42,945 bases of DNA from Acidobacteriota bacterium (GTDB taxonomy: Bacteria; Acidobacteriota; Terriglobia; Terriglobales; SCQP01): the NCBI GenBank assembly GCA_021789895.1, contig JAJYIU010000028.1:1-42945 (forward strand). The letters run 5' to 3'. Below are positions 32,292 through 41,136 of the stretch, piece by piece. Position 1 is the first letter of the stretch. Every line of letters begins with the position of its first letter. The translations under genes and the position numbers were made by a program. The notes below the pieces were generated by a model. That model saw only the letters and a list, made by a program, of their open reading frames with translations, ran no database searches and was not told where the DNA came from.

Positions 32292-32690
32292 ATGATGGAT
32301 GCGATGAAATGGCTGCGGCGCATGGGTTCGGCGTGGCTCTCCGCGGCGCTCTTGTTAGCGCTGCCGGGGTCGAATCTCTATTGCCTGCAGATGACGCCGG
32401 CGGGCAGCACCCTCGCCCCGGCAATGAATTGCTGCCGCAGCGCCGTCCGCACTTGCCCCTCCAACACGCGCCCCTGCCCGGCCACTTGCCGCTTGCAAGC
32501 CCATGCCGGCGTCTGGCTGGCGTTGCCGGCGGGCTCGAAACCCGCTCCTCCGGCGCTGGCCGCCATGCCGGCTTTCGGCGCCCGGCCAACGGCGGCCTCT
32601 TCGTCCCGGTTCGATCCGGCTGGGGCCGGCGCCGGCGCGCCTTCCTTCCTCTCGCCCGACCTGCATCGCCTCTCCCTGCTTCGGATCTGA
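32292..32690 (+). CDS. small exported Cys-rich protein ahead of the efflux operon
   Basis: 132 residues if ATG 32292 is used; ATG 32295 and 32304 are alternatives, and none has a clear ribosome-binding site. A signal-like helix (MGSAWLSAALLLALPGSNLYCL) is followed by a short Cys-rich block with the spacing CC-x6-C-x6-C-x3-C, then a Pro/Ala/Ser-rich tail ending in LSPDLHRLSLLRI. I do not recognise a family. Its position 109 bases before cusC and its clustered cysteines suggest a periplasmic metal-binding or metal-sensing leader protein, but coding status itself is only moderately supported. Confidence 0.5.
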   Translation: MMDAMKWLRRMGSAWLSAALLLALPGSNLYCLQMTPAGSTLAPAMNCCRSAVRTCPSNTRPCPATCRLQAHAGVWLALPAGSKPAPPALAAMPAFGARPTAASSSRFDPAGAGAGAPSFLSPDLHRLSLLRI

Positions 32691-32799
32691 CGCCCGCAAT
32701 TTCGTGATTGCCGGCGCGCGCTGCCGCGCAGCGTAGTCTGTTCTGCGGCTCGCCGCCGCTCCGCGCTTGCGCGTTTTGATTTGAAGCAGGAGTCCGGCC

Positions 32800-34122
32800 A
32801 TGCACAAAACGATTGGCGGCATTTTCTTTCGAGTCTTGGTCTCGCCGGCGATTTTCGCCGCCGGCCTTGCCTGGGCGCAGCAGCCCGCGGCGCCGGCGCG
32901 GCCGGCCGTCGCGACCGCCCGGGTTTCCACCGCGCCGCCGCGGGTCTTATCGCTCGCAGACCTGGTGCGCGCGGCGCTGGCGCACAATCCGGAAATCGCC
33001 GCTTATGCCAGCCGCGCGGCGGCGCTGCGCGCCCGCATACGCCCGGCCGAGTCCCTGCCCGATCCAACCGTCAGCGCCGGCTGGATGGGCAAGCCCCTGC
33101 CCTTCGTCCTGAACCGCGCGGCCATGACCAGCTATCGCGGCGTCTCGGCGATGGAAACCTTCCCCTTTCCGGGCAAGCTGAAATTGCGCGGCCGGATGGC
33201 GGAGCGCAAAAGCCGCGCCGCCTGGTGGGATTACCAGGCCGTGCGGCGGCGGGTGGTGGCGCAACTCAAAGCCGCCTACTTTCAATACGCCTATTGCGAG
33301 CAGGCGCTGGCGATCGTCGGGAACAATCGCGTTCTGCTGGAAAAATTGACCAAGATCGCCGAGGCCCGCTATCAGGCCGGCAAAGGCCTGCAGCAGGATG
33401 TGTTGAAAGGACAGCTCGAGTTATCCCAGTTGCTGGAGCAGATCGCCATTCTCCAGGAAGAACGCCGCACCGCCGCGGCGCGCATCAACACCCTGCTCGA
33501 CCGCTCGCCGCAAGCGCCGCTGGCGCCGCCCGCGCCCTTGGCGCAAACCCCGCTCGCCTACACCCTCGCCCGGCTTTACCGCCTGGCCGGCGCCGACGAT
33601 CCCGGCCTGCAGCGCGACCAGCGCCTGATCGAGCGCGATCAGGATGCCCTGGCGCTGGCGCATAAATCTTACGACCCCGATTTCAGCGTCAGCACCATGT
33701 TCCAGCGGATGCCGGGCGGGCCCAACATGTACGGCGCCTTTGTCGGCGTGAGCATTCCGATTTTCTATAAATCGAAACAGCGGCGGCAGGTCGCCGCCGC
33801 CGCCCGCTCGCTCGATAGCATGCGCAGCCTGCGCGCCAACCGGCAAACTACCGTCAATTACCTGGTGAAGCAACAATTCCTGGCCGCCGAACAGGCTTCG
33901 CGGCTCGCCGTGCTTTATTCCCAGGCCATCGTCCCGCAATCGTCGCAAACGCTGGCATCGTCCGAGATGGCCTATCAGGCCGGGAAACTCGATTTCCTCA
34001 GCCTGCTCGACAATTTCGTCAACCTGCTCGGCTACCAGGTGAATTACTACCGCCAGATCTCCGATTACCAGATCGCCCTGGCGCGGCTCGAGCCCCTGGT
34101 TGGGGTCGAACTCGCGAAATAA
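32800..34122 (+). CDS. cusC: CusC/TolC-family outer-membrane efflux channel
   Basis: 440 residues. A signal peptide (VLVSPAIFAAGLAWAQ) precedes two OEP repeats, seen as long helices with heptads: LADLVRAALAHNPEIAAYASRAAALRAR and LLEKLTKIAEARYQAGKGLQQDVLKGQLELSQLLEQI in the first, and FLAAEQASRLAVLYSQAIVPQSSQTLASSEMAYQAGKLDFLSLLDN in the second (quoted here in parts of the full stretch). The channel exports substrate from the RND pump through the outer membrane. AGGAG lies 8 bases before ATG 32800. It is followed 11 bases later by the adaptor gene, giving the order C, B, A. Confidence 0.92.
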   Translation: MHKTIGGIFFRVLVSPAIFAAGLAWAQQPAAPARPAVATARVSTAPPRVLSLADLVRAALAHNPEIAAYASRAAALRARIRPAESLPDPTVSAGWMGKPLPFVLNRAAMTSYRGVSAMETFPFPGKLKLRGRMAERKSRAAWWDYQAVRRRVVAQLKAAYFQYAYCEQALAIVGNNRVLLEKLTKIAEARYQAGKGLQQDVLKGQLELSQLLEQIAILQEERRTAAARINTLLDRSPQAPLAPPAPLAQTPLAYTLARLYRLAGADDPGLQRDQRLIERDQDALALAHKSYDPDFSVSTMFQRMPGGPNMYGAFVGVSIPIFYKSKQRRQVAAAARSLDSMRSLRANRQTTVNYLVKQQFLAAEQASRLAVLYSQAIVPQSSQTLASSEMAYQAGKLDFLSLLDNFVNLLGYQVNYYRQISDYQIALARLEPLVGVELAK

Positions 34123-34133
34123 AGGAGGCTTGC

Positions 34134-35684
34134 ATGAAAAACTATCGCCTCGCATTTTTAGCGTTATTGGCCGTCAATCTCGTTTTGCTGGCGGCTGCGG
34201 GCGCGTGGTGGTGGCAGCGGCGCGCCGCCCGCACGCCGGCGGCGGTCCCCGCCGGCGCCGGTCCGAGCGCGGGCGCGGGCTTCGGCCAGTCCGCCGCGGC
34301 GCCGCCCGCGGCGCCGGCGGCGCTCGCGCCGCTGCAACTTTCGCCGCAGCGGCTGCAGAGCATCGGCGTGACCTTCGGCCGCGTCCAGCGCCGGGTACTG
34401 CACGACGACCTGCGCTTTGCCGGCAACGTGGCCGTGGACGAACAGGAGCAGGCTTACGTCCAGACGCGTTTTTCCGGCTGGATTCAGCAGGTATTCGCCA
34501 ACGCCAATTACCAGTATGTGAAGCAGGGCCAGCCGCTGTTCACTATTTATAGCCAGGACCTGGTCACCACCGAACGCGAATACCTGCTGGCGAAACAGAA
34601 CCAGCAGCTTCTGGCCAAAAGCCCGGTGCCGGGCGTCGCCGCCGGCGCGAAATCGCTGGTCCAAGCGACGCTGGCGCGGCTGCGGCAATGGAACCTGCCG
34701 CGGCGCGAAATCTCCCGGCTGGAGCGTACCGGCAAGGCCGAGCAATACCTCACCGTGGATTCCCCCGCTTCCGGCTTCATCACCGAGCGCAACGCCCTGC
34801 CCAACATGTATGTCGTGCCGGCGACGCGGCTCTATACCGTGGCGAGTTTCTCGCCCATCTGGGTGTACGCCGAAGTGTTCCAGAACGATCTGGGGCGCGT
34901 CCGTCCCGGCGACCCGGCCACGCTTACGGTCGATTCCTATCCCAGCCGCACCTTTCACGGCCGGGTGGATTTCATTTATCCCACCGTGAATATGGCCACC
35001 CGCACCGCCCGCGTCCGGCTGGTGTTTTCCAATCCCGGCCTGCTGTTGCGCCCCGGGATGTTCGTCAACGTGGACCTGAAAATTCCGATGGGGCGGCAGC
35101 TCGTCGTTCCCGCCGCAGCGGTCTTTCAGGCCGGCACCCAACAGATCGCATTCCTCGACCGCGGCCATGGCTACCTGGAGCCGCGCACCATCGTCGCCGG
35201 GCCGCAGGTCGGCAACAACACGATCGTACTCAAAGGACTCCAGCCCGGCGAGCGGATCGTCACTTCGGCCAATTTCCTGATCGATTCCGAAAGCCAGTTG
35301 CAGGCGGCCATCGGCTCCTTCCTGCCGCCGCCCGCCCCCGCCGGCGGCTCCGCCGCCGCGGCGCAATACCAGCTCTCCTTCAGCTCCACTCCCACGCCGC
35401 CGCGCCCGGGCGCCAATGCCTTTCAGGTGAAACTCACCAATGCCCAAGGCCAACCGGTGGCCGGCGCCGTGATTCAGGTGACCTTCTCGCTGCCGGCCAT
35501 GCCGGCGATGGGCATGCCGGGACAGACCCTCCATTTCAATCTGGAGGATAAAGGCGGCGGGAATTATGCCGGTTCCGGCAATCTGCCCGCCGGCGACTGG
35601 CAGGTGGCGATCGTGGCGCAGCGCGCCGGGCGGGTGATTGCCAGCCGGCAATTGAGCGTCAGCGTCCCAGGAGGGATGGAATGA
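34134..35684 (+). CDS. cusB: CusB-family periplasmic adaptor with C-terminal FixH/YtkA-like domain
   Basis: 516 residues. A membrane anchor or signal (LAFLALLAVNLVLLAAAGAWWW) is followed by an Ala/Pro linker and the membrane-fusion core: RFSGWIQQVFANANYQYVKQGQPLFTIYSQDLVTTEREYLLA (lipoyl half, shown in part), a helical hairpin, and VASFSPIWVYAEVFQNDLGRVRPGD (beta barrel), close to copper/silver CusB. Residues about 420-516 form an extra Ig-like domain (NAFQVKLTNAQGQPVAGAVIQV, MPAMGMPG, GGNYAGSGNLPAGDWQV) of the FixH/YtkA type, often found in copper and oxidase-assembly proteins; its Met-rich loop could bind Cu(I). GGAGG lies 5 bases before ATG 34134. Its stop overlaps the cusA start (ATGA). 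Confidence 0.93.
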   Translation: MKNYRLAFLALLAVNLVLLAAAGAWWWQRRAARTPAAVPAGAGPSAGAGFGQSAAAPPAAPAALAPLQLSPQRLQSIGVTFGRVQRRVLHDDLRFAGNVAVDEQEQAYVQTRFSGWIQQVFANANYQYVKQGQPLFTIYSQDLVTTEREYLLAKQNQQLLAKSPVPGVAAGAKSLVQATLARLRQWNLPRREISRLERTGKAEQYLTVDSPASGFITERNALPNMYVVPATRLYTVASFSPIWVYAEVFQNDLGRVRPGDPATLTVDSYPSRTFHGRVDFIYPTVNMATRTARVRLVFSNPGLLLRPGMFVNVDLKIPMGRQLVVPAAAVFQAGTQQIAFLDRGHGYLEPRTIVAGPQVGNNTIVLKGLQPGERIVTSANFLIDSESQLQAAIGSFLPPPAPAGGSAAAAQYQLSFSSTPTPPRPGANAFQVKLTNAQGQPVAGAVIQVTFSLPAMPAMGMPGQTLHFNLEDKGGGNYAGSGNLPAGDWQVAIVAQRAGRVIASRQLSVSVPGGME

Positions 35685-38600
35685 TCGCGCGTTGGATTGA
35701 ATGGTGCAGCCGCAACCGCTTCCTGGTTTTCACCGGCGTCTTCCTGCTGGTGCTGGCGGGCATCTGGGCGCTGCGGAACATTCCGCTCGACGCCCTGCCC
35801 GACATCTCCGACGTACAGGTCATCATCCACACCAGTTGGCCCGGCGAGCCGCCCAACATCATCGAAGACCAGGTCACCTATCCCATCGTGACCTCGCTGC
35901 TCACCGCCCCCAAGGTGAAAGCAGTGCGGGCGCAAACCATGTTCGGCGACTCCTATGTTTACGTCGTATTTCAATCCGGCACGGATATCTACTGGGCGCG
36001 CTCGCGCGTGCTCGAGTATCTGCAGCAGATCAAGGGCCGCATCCCCGCGGGCGTGAATCCCGCCATCGGCCCCGACGCCACCGGCGCCGGCTGGGTGTAT
36101 GAATATGTGCTGGCCGATCACTCGCACCAGTACAGCCTGGCCGATCTCCGCACCCTGCAGGACTGGTATATCCGCTACTGGCTGGAATCCGTTCCGGGCG
36201 TCGCCGAAGTCGCGACCATCGGCGGTTTCGTCCGCCAGTTCCAGGTCAATCTCGATCCCAACAAGCTGCTCGCCTACAACATTCCGCTCGCGACCGTGAT
36301 CCGGCGCGTGCGCGCCAGCACCAACGAAGTCGGCGGCCGGCTGCTGGAATTCGGCGGCGCCGAATACATGGTGCGCGGGCTGGGCTACTTCCATTCGCTC
36401 GACGATCTGCGCAACGTTCCGGTCGGCGTGCACGACGGCACGCCGATCCTGGTCGGGGATCTCGGCAACGTTTCCTACGGGCCGGATATCCGCCGCGGCG
36501 TCGCCGACTGGAACGGGAAGGGCGAGACGGTGGGCGGCATCGTGGTCATGCGCTATGGCCAGAATGCGCTCCATGTCATCCATGGCATCCAGGCCAAAAT
36601 CGCCTCCATCCAGGCGTCGCTGCCGCCGGGCGTGGAAATCGTTCCCGCCTACGACCGCTCGGGCCTGATCCAGGATTCCATACACACGCTGCAACGCGAT
36701 CTGCTCGAGGAATCGCTGATCGTCAGCCTGGTGATCATCATCTTCCTCTTCCATTTCCGTTCGGCGCTGATCCCGATTCTGACCTTGCCCATCGCCGTGA
36801 TTGCTTCCTTCCTGCCGATGTACTACTTCCACGTCACCGCCAACATCATGTCGCTCGGCGGCATTGCGCTGGCGATCGGGGTGCTGGTGGACGCCGCCAT
36901 TGTCATGGTCGAAAACGGCTACCGCTGCCTCTCCGAGGCGCAGGCCGCGGCCGCGGCGTCCGCGCCGCTGCCGCCGCGCCCCATCCGCCCCCGCCAGCGG
37001 CAGCGGATTCTGCTCGATGCCGCCAAGCAGGTGGGCGGCCCGATCTTCTTTTCGCTGGTGATCATCGTCGTCTCGTTCCTGCCCGTGTTTTTGCTGCAGG
37101 CGCAGGAAGGCCGCCTCTTTCGCCCGCTCGCCTGGACCAAGACGCTGGCCATCGGCTTTTCCTCGCTGCTCTCGATCACCCTGATCCCGATTCTGATGAT
37201 GCTGTTCATTCGCGGCCGCCTGAAACCGGAATCCGCCAATCCCGTGTCCCGTTTCACGCAATGGCTTTACCTGCCGGTCTTGCGCTTTTGCCTGCGCCAT
37301 CGGCTGCTCACGCTGCTGGCCGGGGTGGCCCTGCTGGCCGCGACCCTGCCGCTGGCCACGCGCATCGGCAGCCAGTTCATGCCGCCGTTTTACGAAGGCT
37401 CCGCCCTTTACATGCCGACTTCCTATCCCGGCATCTCCATCACCCAGGCTTCGAATTTAATGCAGGAGCAGGACCGCATCCTGCGCACCTTCCCCGAGGT
37501 CAAAAGCGTTTTCGGGACGGTGGGCCGTTCGGATTCGGCCACCGACAACGCCGATCTTTCGATGTTCGACACCACCGTCATCCTCCAGCCTCGCCGGCAG
37601 TGGCCGCGCGGCGAGACCTACGCCAAGCTGATCCACGCCATGAACGCGAAGCTGCAGTTTCCGGGGCTCACCAACGACTGGACCGCGCCCATCCAGAACC
37701 GCCTCGATATGGAGCTTACCGGCATCAAAACCCCGGTGGGAATGAAAATCCAGGCCCCGAACCTGGCCGACATCCAGCAGGTGGGCGCCCAGGTGCAGCA
37801 CCTGCTATCGGGGCTCTCCGGCGTGCGCTCGATCTTCGCCGAGCGCGTGCTGCAGGGCTTTTATGTGAACATCGCCGTCCACCGCGCCGAGGCCGCGCGT
37901 TATGGGCTCACCGTAGCCGATGTGCAGCGGGCGGTGACCAGCGGCATCGGCGGGCAAGACATCGCCGTCAACATCGAGGGGCGCGAGCGCTATCCGATCA
38001 ACGTCCGCTACAACCGCGATTTCCGCGACGACATCCCGGCGCTCGAACGCGTCCTGATTCCCACTCCGGCCGGCGCGCAGATACCGATCTCCGAAGTCGC
38101 CAGCATCACCTTCTCCCGCGGCCCGGCGGTGATCCGCGATGAAGGCGCCCAGCTCACCGGCTACATCTACTTCGATTTGAGCACCAGCGACTACGGCGGC
38201 TTCGTGCGCAAAGCCAGCGCGCGGCTGCGGCGGAAACTGCAATTGCCGCCCGGCGCGGCCTATCACTGGTCGGGCGAATATAAATTCGAGGTGCGGGCGC
38301 AGAAGCGGCTGGAGCTGATCATGCCCATCGTTTTCTTCGTCATCTTCGTGCTGCTCTATATGACCTTTAACTCCGCCGCGGAGGCCACCATCCTGATTTT
38401 GCCCACCGCCTTTGCCCTCACCGGAGGGCTGCTGCTGCAATGGTGGCTGGGCTACAATTTCAGCGTCGCCGTCTGGGTGGGTTATATCGCCCTCTTCGGC
38501 ATCGCCGTCGAAACCGGCGTCGTGATGGTCGTCTATCTGCATGAAGCGCTCGACCGGCGGCTCAGCCAGGGGACTCCGGTACAGCACGAGGAGATCGAAG

Positions 38601-38863
38601 CGGCCACGATCGAAGGCGCCGTCCAGCGCCTGCGGCCGAAGCTGATGACGGTGTTCGCGGTGCTGTTCAGCCTCGGTCCCATTCTCTGGGAAACCGGGGT
38701 CGGCTCGGACGTGATGAAGCCGATCGCCACTCCCATGGTGGGCGGCATGGTGACTTCGACGATCGGCGTGCTGCTGCTGGTGCCGGTGCTCTTCGCCATG
38801 CTGAAAGAGCGGCAACTGCGGCGCGGCAGCCTGCAGCCGCCGGAGGAGGAGGCCGATCTATGA
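35681..38863 (+). CDS. cusA: CusA/CzcA-family heavy-metal RND efflux pump
   Basis: 1060 residues, full length. The proton-driven inner-membrane pump exports metal ions with CusB and CusC. N-terminal helix FLVFTGVFLLVLAGIWALRNIPLDALPDISDVQVII is classic for heavy-metal RND pumps. TM4 reads AIGVLVDAAIVMVENGY, the CusA (copper/silver) version of the motif, with Asp and Glu for the proton relay. Periplasmic FMPPFYEGSALYMPTSYPGIS and MELTGIKTPVGMKI follow, and the C-terminal half ends with VGYIALFGIAVETGVVMVVYL, also CusA-like. Ion choice (Cu/Ag versus Co/Zn/Cd) is inferred from these motifs. GGAGGG precedes ATG 35681, which overlaps the cusB stop; the last four bases overlap the start of the NosL-like gene. 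Confidence 0.95.
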   Translation: MIARWIEWCSRNRFLVFTGVFLLVLAGIWALRNIPLDALPDISDVQVIIHTSWPGEPPNIIEDQVTYPIVTSLLTAPKVKAVRAQTMFGDSYVYVVFQSGTDIYWARSRVLEYLQQIKGRIPAGVNPAIGPDATGAGWVYEYVLADHSHQYSLADLRTLQDWYIRYWLESVPGVAEVATIGGFVRQFQVNLDPNKLLAYNIPLATVIRRVRASTNEVGGRLLEFGGAEYMVRGLGYFHSLDDLRNVPVGVHDGTPILVGDLGNVSYGPDIRRGVADWNGKGETVGGIVVMRYGQNALHVIHGIQAKIASIQASLPPGVEIVPAYDRSGLIQDSIHTLQRDLLEESLIVSLVIIIFLFHFRSALIPILTLPIAVIASFLPMYYFHVTANIMSLGGIALAIGVLVDAAIVMVENGYRCLSEAQAAAAASAPLPPRPIRPRQRQRILLDAAKQVGGPIFFSLVIIVVSFLPVFLLQAQEGRLFRPLAWTKTLAIGFSSLLSITLIPILMMLFIRGRLKPESANPVSRFTQWLYLPVLRFCLRHRLLTLLAGVALLAATLPLATRIGSQFMPPFYEGSALYMPTSYPGISITQASNLMQEQDRILRTFPEVKSVFGTVGRSDSATDNADLSMFDTTVILQPRRQWPRGETYAKLIHAMNAKLQFPGLTNDWTAPIQNRLDMELTGIKTPVGMKIQAPNLADIQQVGAQVQHLLSGLSGVRSIFAERVLQGFYVNIAVHRAEAARYGLTVADVQRAVTSGIGGQDIAVNIEGRERYPINVRYNRDFRDDIPALERVLIPTPAGAQIPISEVASITFSRGPAVIRDEGAQLTGYIYFDLSTSDYGGFVRKASARLRRKLQLPPGAAYHWSGEYKFEVRAQKRLELIMPIVFFVIFVLLYMTFNSAAEATILILPTAFALTGGLLLQWWLGYNFSVAVWVGYIALFGIAVETGVVMVVYLHEALDRRLSQGTPVQHEEIEAATIEGAVQRLRPKLMTVFAVLFSLGPILWETGVGSDVMKPIATPMVGGMVTSTIGVLLLVPVLFAMLKERQLRRGSLQPPEEEADL

Positions 38864-39360
38864 AGCGCTGGAAAACATGGCTGATCAGCCTGGCGGCGGT
38901 GGCCGGGCTGGCCGGCGGGGCCTTCTATCTCTATCGCGCCCGGGCGGCCGGCGAGCCCCTGCGCTGCCAGGTCTGCGGCCGCCAGGTGATGCGGCAAACC
39001 GAATTCCACCTGCTCACCACCCGCGGCGAGTTGATCACCTGCTGCCCGCGCTGCGGCATGCATTATCTGCTGGATCATCCCGGGCGGGTGCGCGGCGCCC
39101 GCGCCACCGACTACGGCTCCGGACGGCAGTTGAACGCCCAGTCGGCCTTCTATGACGAAGGCGGCGCGGCGCAGTATTGCACCCGGCACCAGCCGGAACT
39201 GCAGCGCAGCCCCCGCGGCGAGCGGCAGCGCACCTACGACCGCTGCCTTCCGGTGATGGTCGCCTTCGCCTCCCGCGCCGAGGCCGAAGCCTACCGCCGC
39301 CGCTTCGGCGGCCGCATTTTGACCTGGACTGAGGCCCTCGCCAGCGTCCGCGCGCATTAA
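38860..39360 (+). CDS. NosL-like membrane-anchored Cys protein, candidate metallochaperone
   Basis: 166 residues. One N-terminal helix (WLISLAAVAGLAGGAFYLY) anchors a periplasmic domain. Visible metal-ligand candidates: RCQVCGRQVM (CxxC), TCCPRCGMHYL (CCxxCGM), YCTRHQPE and a late Cys (YDRCLP). The tail MVAFASRAEAEAYRRRFGGRILTWTEAL matches the NosL pattern (f.s...Ae.f....GG.v..w.ea); NosL proteins bind Cu(I) for nitrous oxide reductase. No nos genes are here, and the ATG overlaps the cusA stop, so it probably hands copper to, or senses copper for, the efflux pump. GGAGGAGG lies just upstream. The 126-bp repeat starts at the base after its stop codon. Confidence 0.8.
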   Translation: MKRWKTWLISLAAVAGLAGGAFYLYRARAAGEPLRCQVCGRQVMRQTEFHLLTTRGELITCCPRCGMHYLLDHPGRVRGARATDYGSGRQLNAQSAFYDEGGAAQYCTRHQPELQRSPRGERQRTYDRCLPVMVAFASRAEAEAYRRRFGGRILTWTEALASVRAH

Positions 39361-39486
39361 GATGCTGGGCGAAGCGATAAGCGTCGCATAGCTTCGTTGG
39401 TTCGTCGCTCGGCAATCCTCATGTACGTCCATGTACACTGCGGTTGCCTCGCGCCTCCCGCCTCGCTCTGCTCGCTTCTCCCTTCG
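39361..39486 (-). repeat. 126-bp dispersed repeat, right copy (inverted)
   Basis: Exact reverse complement of 1-126. It begins at the base after the TAA of the NosL-like gene and ends at 39486 only because the left copy is cut at the window edge; whether homology continues into 39487 onward cannot be seen. It carries the same two hairpin-forming segments as the left copy. Confidence 0.93.
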
Positions 39487-39491
39487 CCTTG

Positions 39492-39599
39492 GCGTTACTG
39501 AATCGCGGAGGGTCGGGACCTGACAGGAAACCCCGACCTTCCCACTCGACCTCGGCATATCTAACTCCCATCGGTGGACTCGTGGGCCGCCGCTAGCCG
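39492..39599 (+). repeat. diverged ~110-bp upstream element, copy at hldE
   Basis: It aligns with 41137-41258 upstream of the MFS gene. Shared blocks include AAACCCC(C)GRCCTT(T)CCCAC near 39528-39544 and the exact 12-mer GGGCCGCCGCTA (39584-39595 and 41243-41254), in the same order with small indels. Both copies sit directly upstream of a -10 box close to a start codon. Confidence 0.65.
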
Positions 39600-39611
39600 C
39601 CCCTGCCGCCG

Positions 39612-39641
39612 TTGGTTCGCCAGCGGGCTCACAGCTATAAT
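39612..39641 (+). promoter_or_regulatory. promoter of hldE, near-leaderless
   Basis: TTGGTT (39612-39617), 18-base spacer, TATAAT (39636-39641, perfect consensus). The GTG start at 39653 lies 11 bases after the -10 box, so the transcript would have only a few leader bases. Confidence 0.6.
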
Positions 39642-39652
39642 TGACTGGCGCT

Positions 39653-41116
39653 GTGATCCCCGCCGACCTCAATACCACCCCGCTCTTCCAGGGACGCCGC
39701 ATCGTCATCATCGGCGACCTGATGCTCGACCGCTTCATCTACGGGCAAGTGCGCCGCCTTTCGCCGGAAGCGCCGGTGCCGGTGCTGCTGAAGCAGCGCG
39801 AAGCGCTCATGCCCGGCGGCGCCGGCAACGTGGCCCGCAACATCGCCGCCCTGGGCGGCGTGGCCGTGCTGATCGCCGCCCGCGGCAGCGACCCTGCCGG
39901 GCGCAGCCTGAGCGCCGCCCTAGCGTCCATTCGCGGCATCGAAGACCGCTCGGTGGAATTCGATGGCATGGCCACCACCGAAAAACTGCGCTTCTACGCC
40001 CAACAGCATCTGCTGCGGGTGGATTCGGAAATTCCCTTTTCCGTCCCCGCCGCGGCGCTGCTGCCAGCGATGGAAGCCGCGCTCGAGGGCGCCGGCGCCG
40101 TCATTCTTTCCGATTACGCCAAGGGAGTGCTCAGCCCCGAGCTGATCGCCGGCGCCGCCGCCGCCTGCCGCCGCCGCGGCCTGCCGCTGATCGTGGATCC
40201 GAAGGCGCGCGACCTGGCCCGCTATAACGGCGCGACCCTGCTCACTCCCAACCGCGGCGAAGCCGAAACCAGCGCGGGCGTGGAAATCCACGACGATGCC
40301 GCCGCCGAACTCGCCGCCCAGGTCATTTTGCGCAATCTGCCCGCGACTCCGGCGGTGATCATCACCCGCGGCGGCCAGGGCCTGACCCTGCTCGAACGCA
40401 GTCCTGCCGGCTTCGCCCCTGCGCTCCACCTGCGCGCCCAGGCGCGCGAGGTCTTCGACGTCTCCGGCGCCGGCGACACCCTGGTCGCGGTGCTCGCCCT
40501 CGGCCTCGCCGCCCAGCTTGAGCTGCGTCCGGCGCTGCATATCGCCAACCTCGCCGCCGGCCTCGTGGTCGGCAAGCCCGGCACCGCCACCGTCGCCCCC
40601 GCCGATTTGAACCGCGCCCTGCGCTCGGAACTGGTGGACAGCCTGGATGAAAAAATCGTCGCGCTCGAACCGCTGCTGCACCAAGCCGCCGCCTGGCGCC
40701 AGGCCGGCGAGCGGGTCGGCTTCACCAATGGCTGCTTCGACCTGCTCCATCCCGGCCATATCACCCTGCTGCGCCAGGCGCGCGCCGCTTGCGATCGCCT
40801 GGTGGTCGGGCTCAACACCGACGCCTCCGCCCGGCGGCGGAAAGGCCGCGCGCACCCGGTGCAGGATGAAATCGCCCGCGCCATCGTGCTCGCTTCCTTG
40901 AGCATGGTGGACCGCGTGGTGCTGTTCGCCGAGGACACCCCGCTGGAACTGATCCGGGCGCTGCGCCCCGACGTGCTGGTCAAGGGCGACAATTACCGCC
41001 TCGACCAGATTACCGGCGCGCGCGAAGTCGAGGCCTACGGCGGGCGCGTGCTGCGCGTGCCACTGCCATCCGCCGCCGCCCACCCCGCCGCTTCCGCTTC
41101 CTCCTCGACCGATTGA
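39653..41116 (+). CDS. hldE: bifunctional heptose-7-phosphate kinase / heptose-1-phosphate adenylyltransferase
   Basis: 487 residues, the HldE (RfaE) length. It makes ADP-glycero-manno-heptose for lipopolysaccharide core. The N-terminal ribokinase-like domain (residues 1-320) shows VIIGDLMLDRFIYGQVRRLSPEAPVPVLL, GGAGNVARNIAALGG and DVSGAGDTLVAVLALGLA with the catalytic Asp275 in GAGD. The C-terminal nucleotidyltransferase domain begins at FTNGCFDLLHPGHITLL with His366 and His369 (HxGH) and includes LVVGLNTDAS and DVLVKGDNY. GTG 39653 is chosen because the -10 box lies just upstream; TTG 39641 overlaps that box. The presence of both halves in one gene implies a heptose-containing envelope. The MFS gene follows after 160 bases with its own promoter. 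Confidence 0.95.
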   Translation: MIPADLNTTPLFQGRRIVIIGDLMLDRFIYGQVRRLSPEAPVPVLLKQREALMPGGAGNVARNIAALGGVAVLIAARGSDPAGRSLSAALASIRGIEDRSVEFDGMATTEKLRFYAQQHLLRVDSEIPFSVPAAALLPAMEAALEGAGAVILSDYAKGVLSPELIAGAAAACRRRGLPLIVDPKARDLARYNGATLLTPNRGEAETSAGVEIHDDAAAELAAQVILRNLPATPAVIITRGGQGLTLLERSPAGFAPALHLRAQAREVFDVSGAGDTLVAVLALGLAAQLELRPALHIANLAAGLVVGKPGTATVAPADLNRALRSELVDSLDEKIVALEPLLHQAAAWRQAGERVGFTNGCFDLLHPGHITLLRQARAACDRLVVGLNTDASARRRKGRAHPVQDEIARAIVLASLSMVDRVVLFAEDTPLELIRALRPDVLVKGDNYRLDQITGAREVEAYGGRVLRVPLPSAAAHPAASASSSTD

Positions 41117-41136
41117 GATGGCTTCCCTTCACCTTT

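Noticed and set aside
1-39486. The 126-bp inverted repeats considered as terminal repeats of a 39-kb composite transposon
   Set aside because: No transposase or resolvase lies inside, the contents look like ordinary chromosomal genes, and no target-site duplication can be seen because the left edge is missing.
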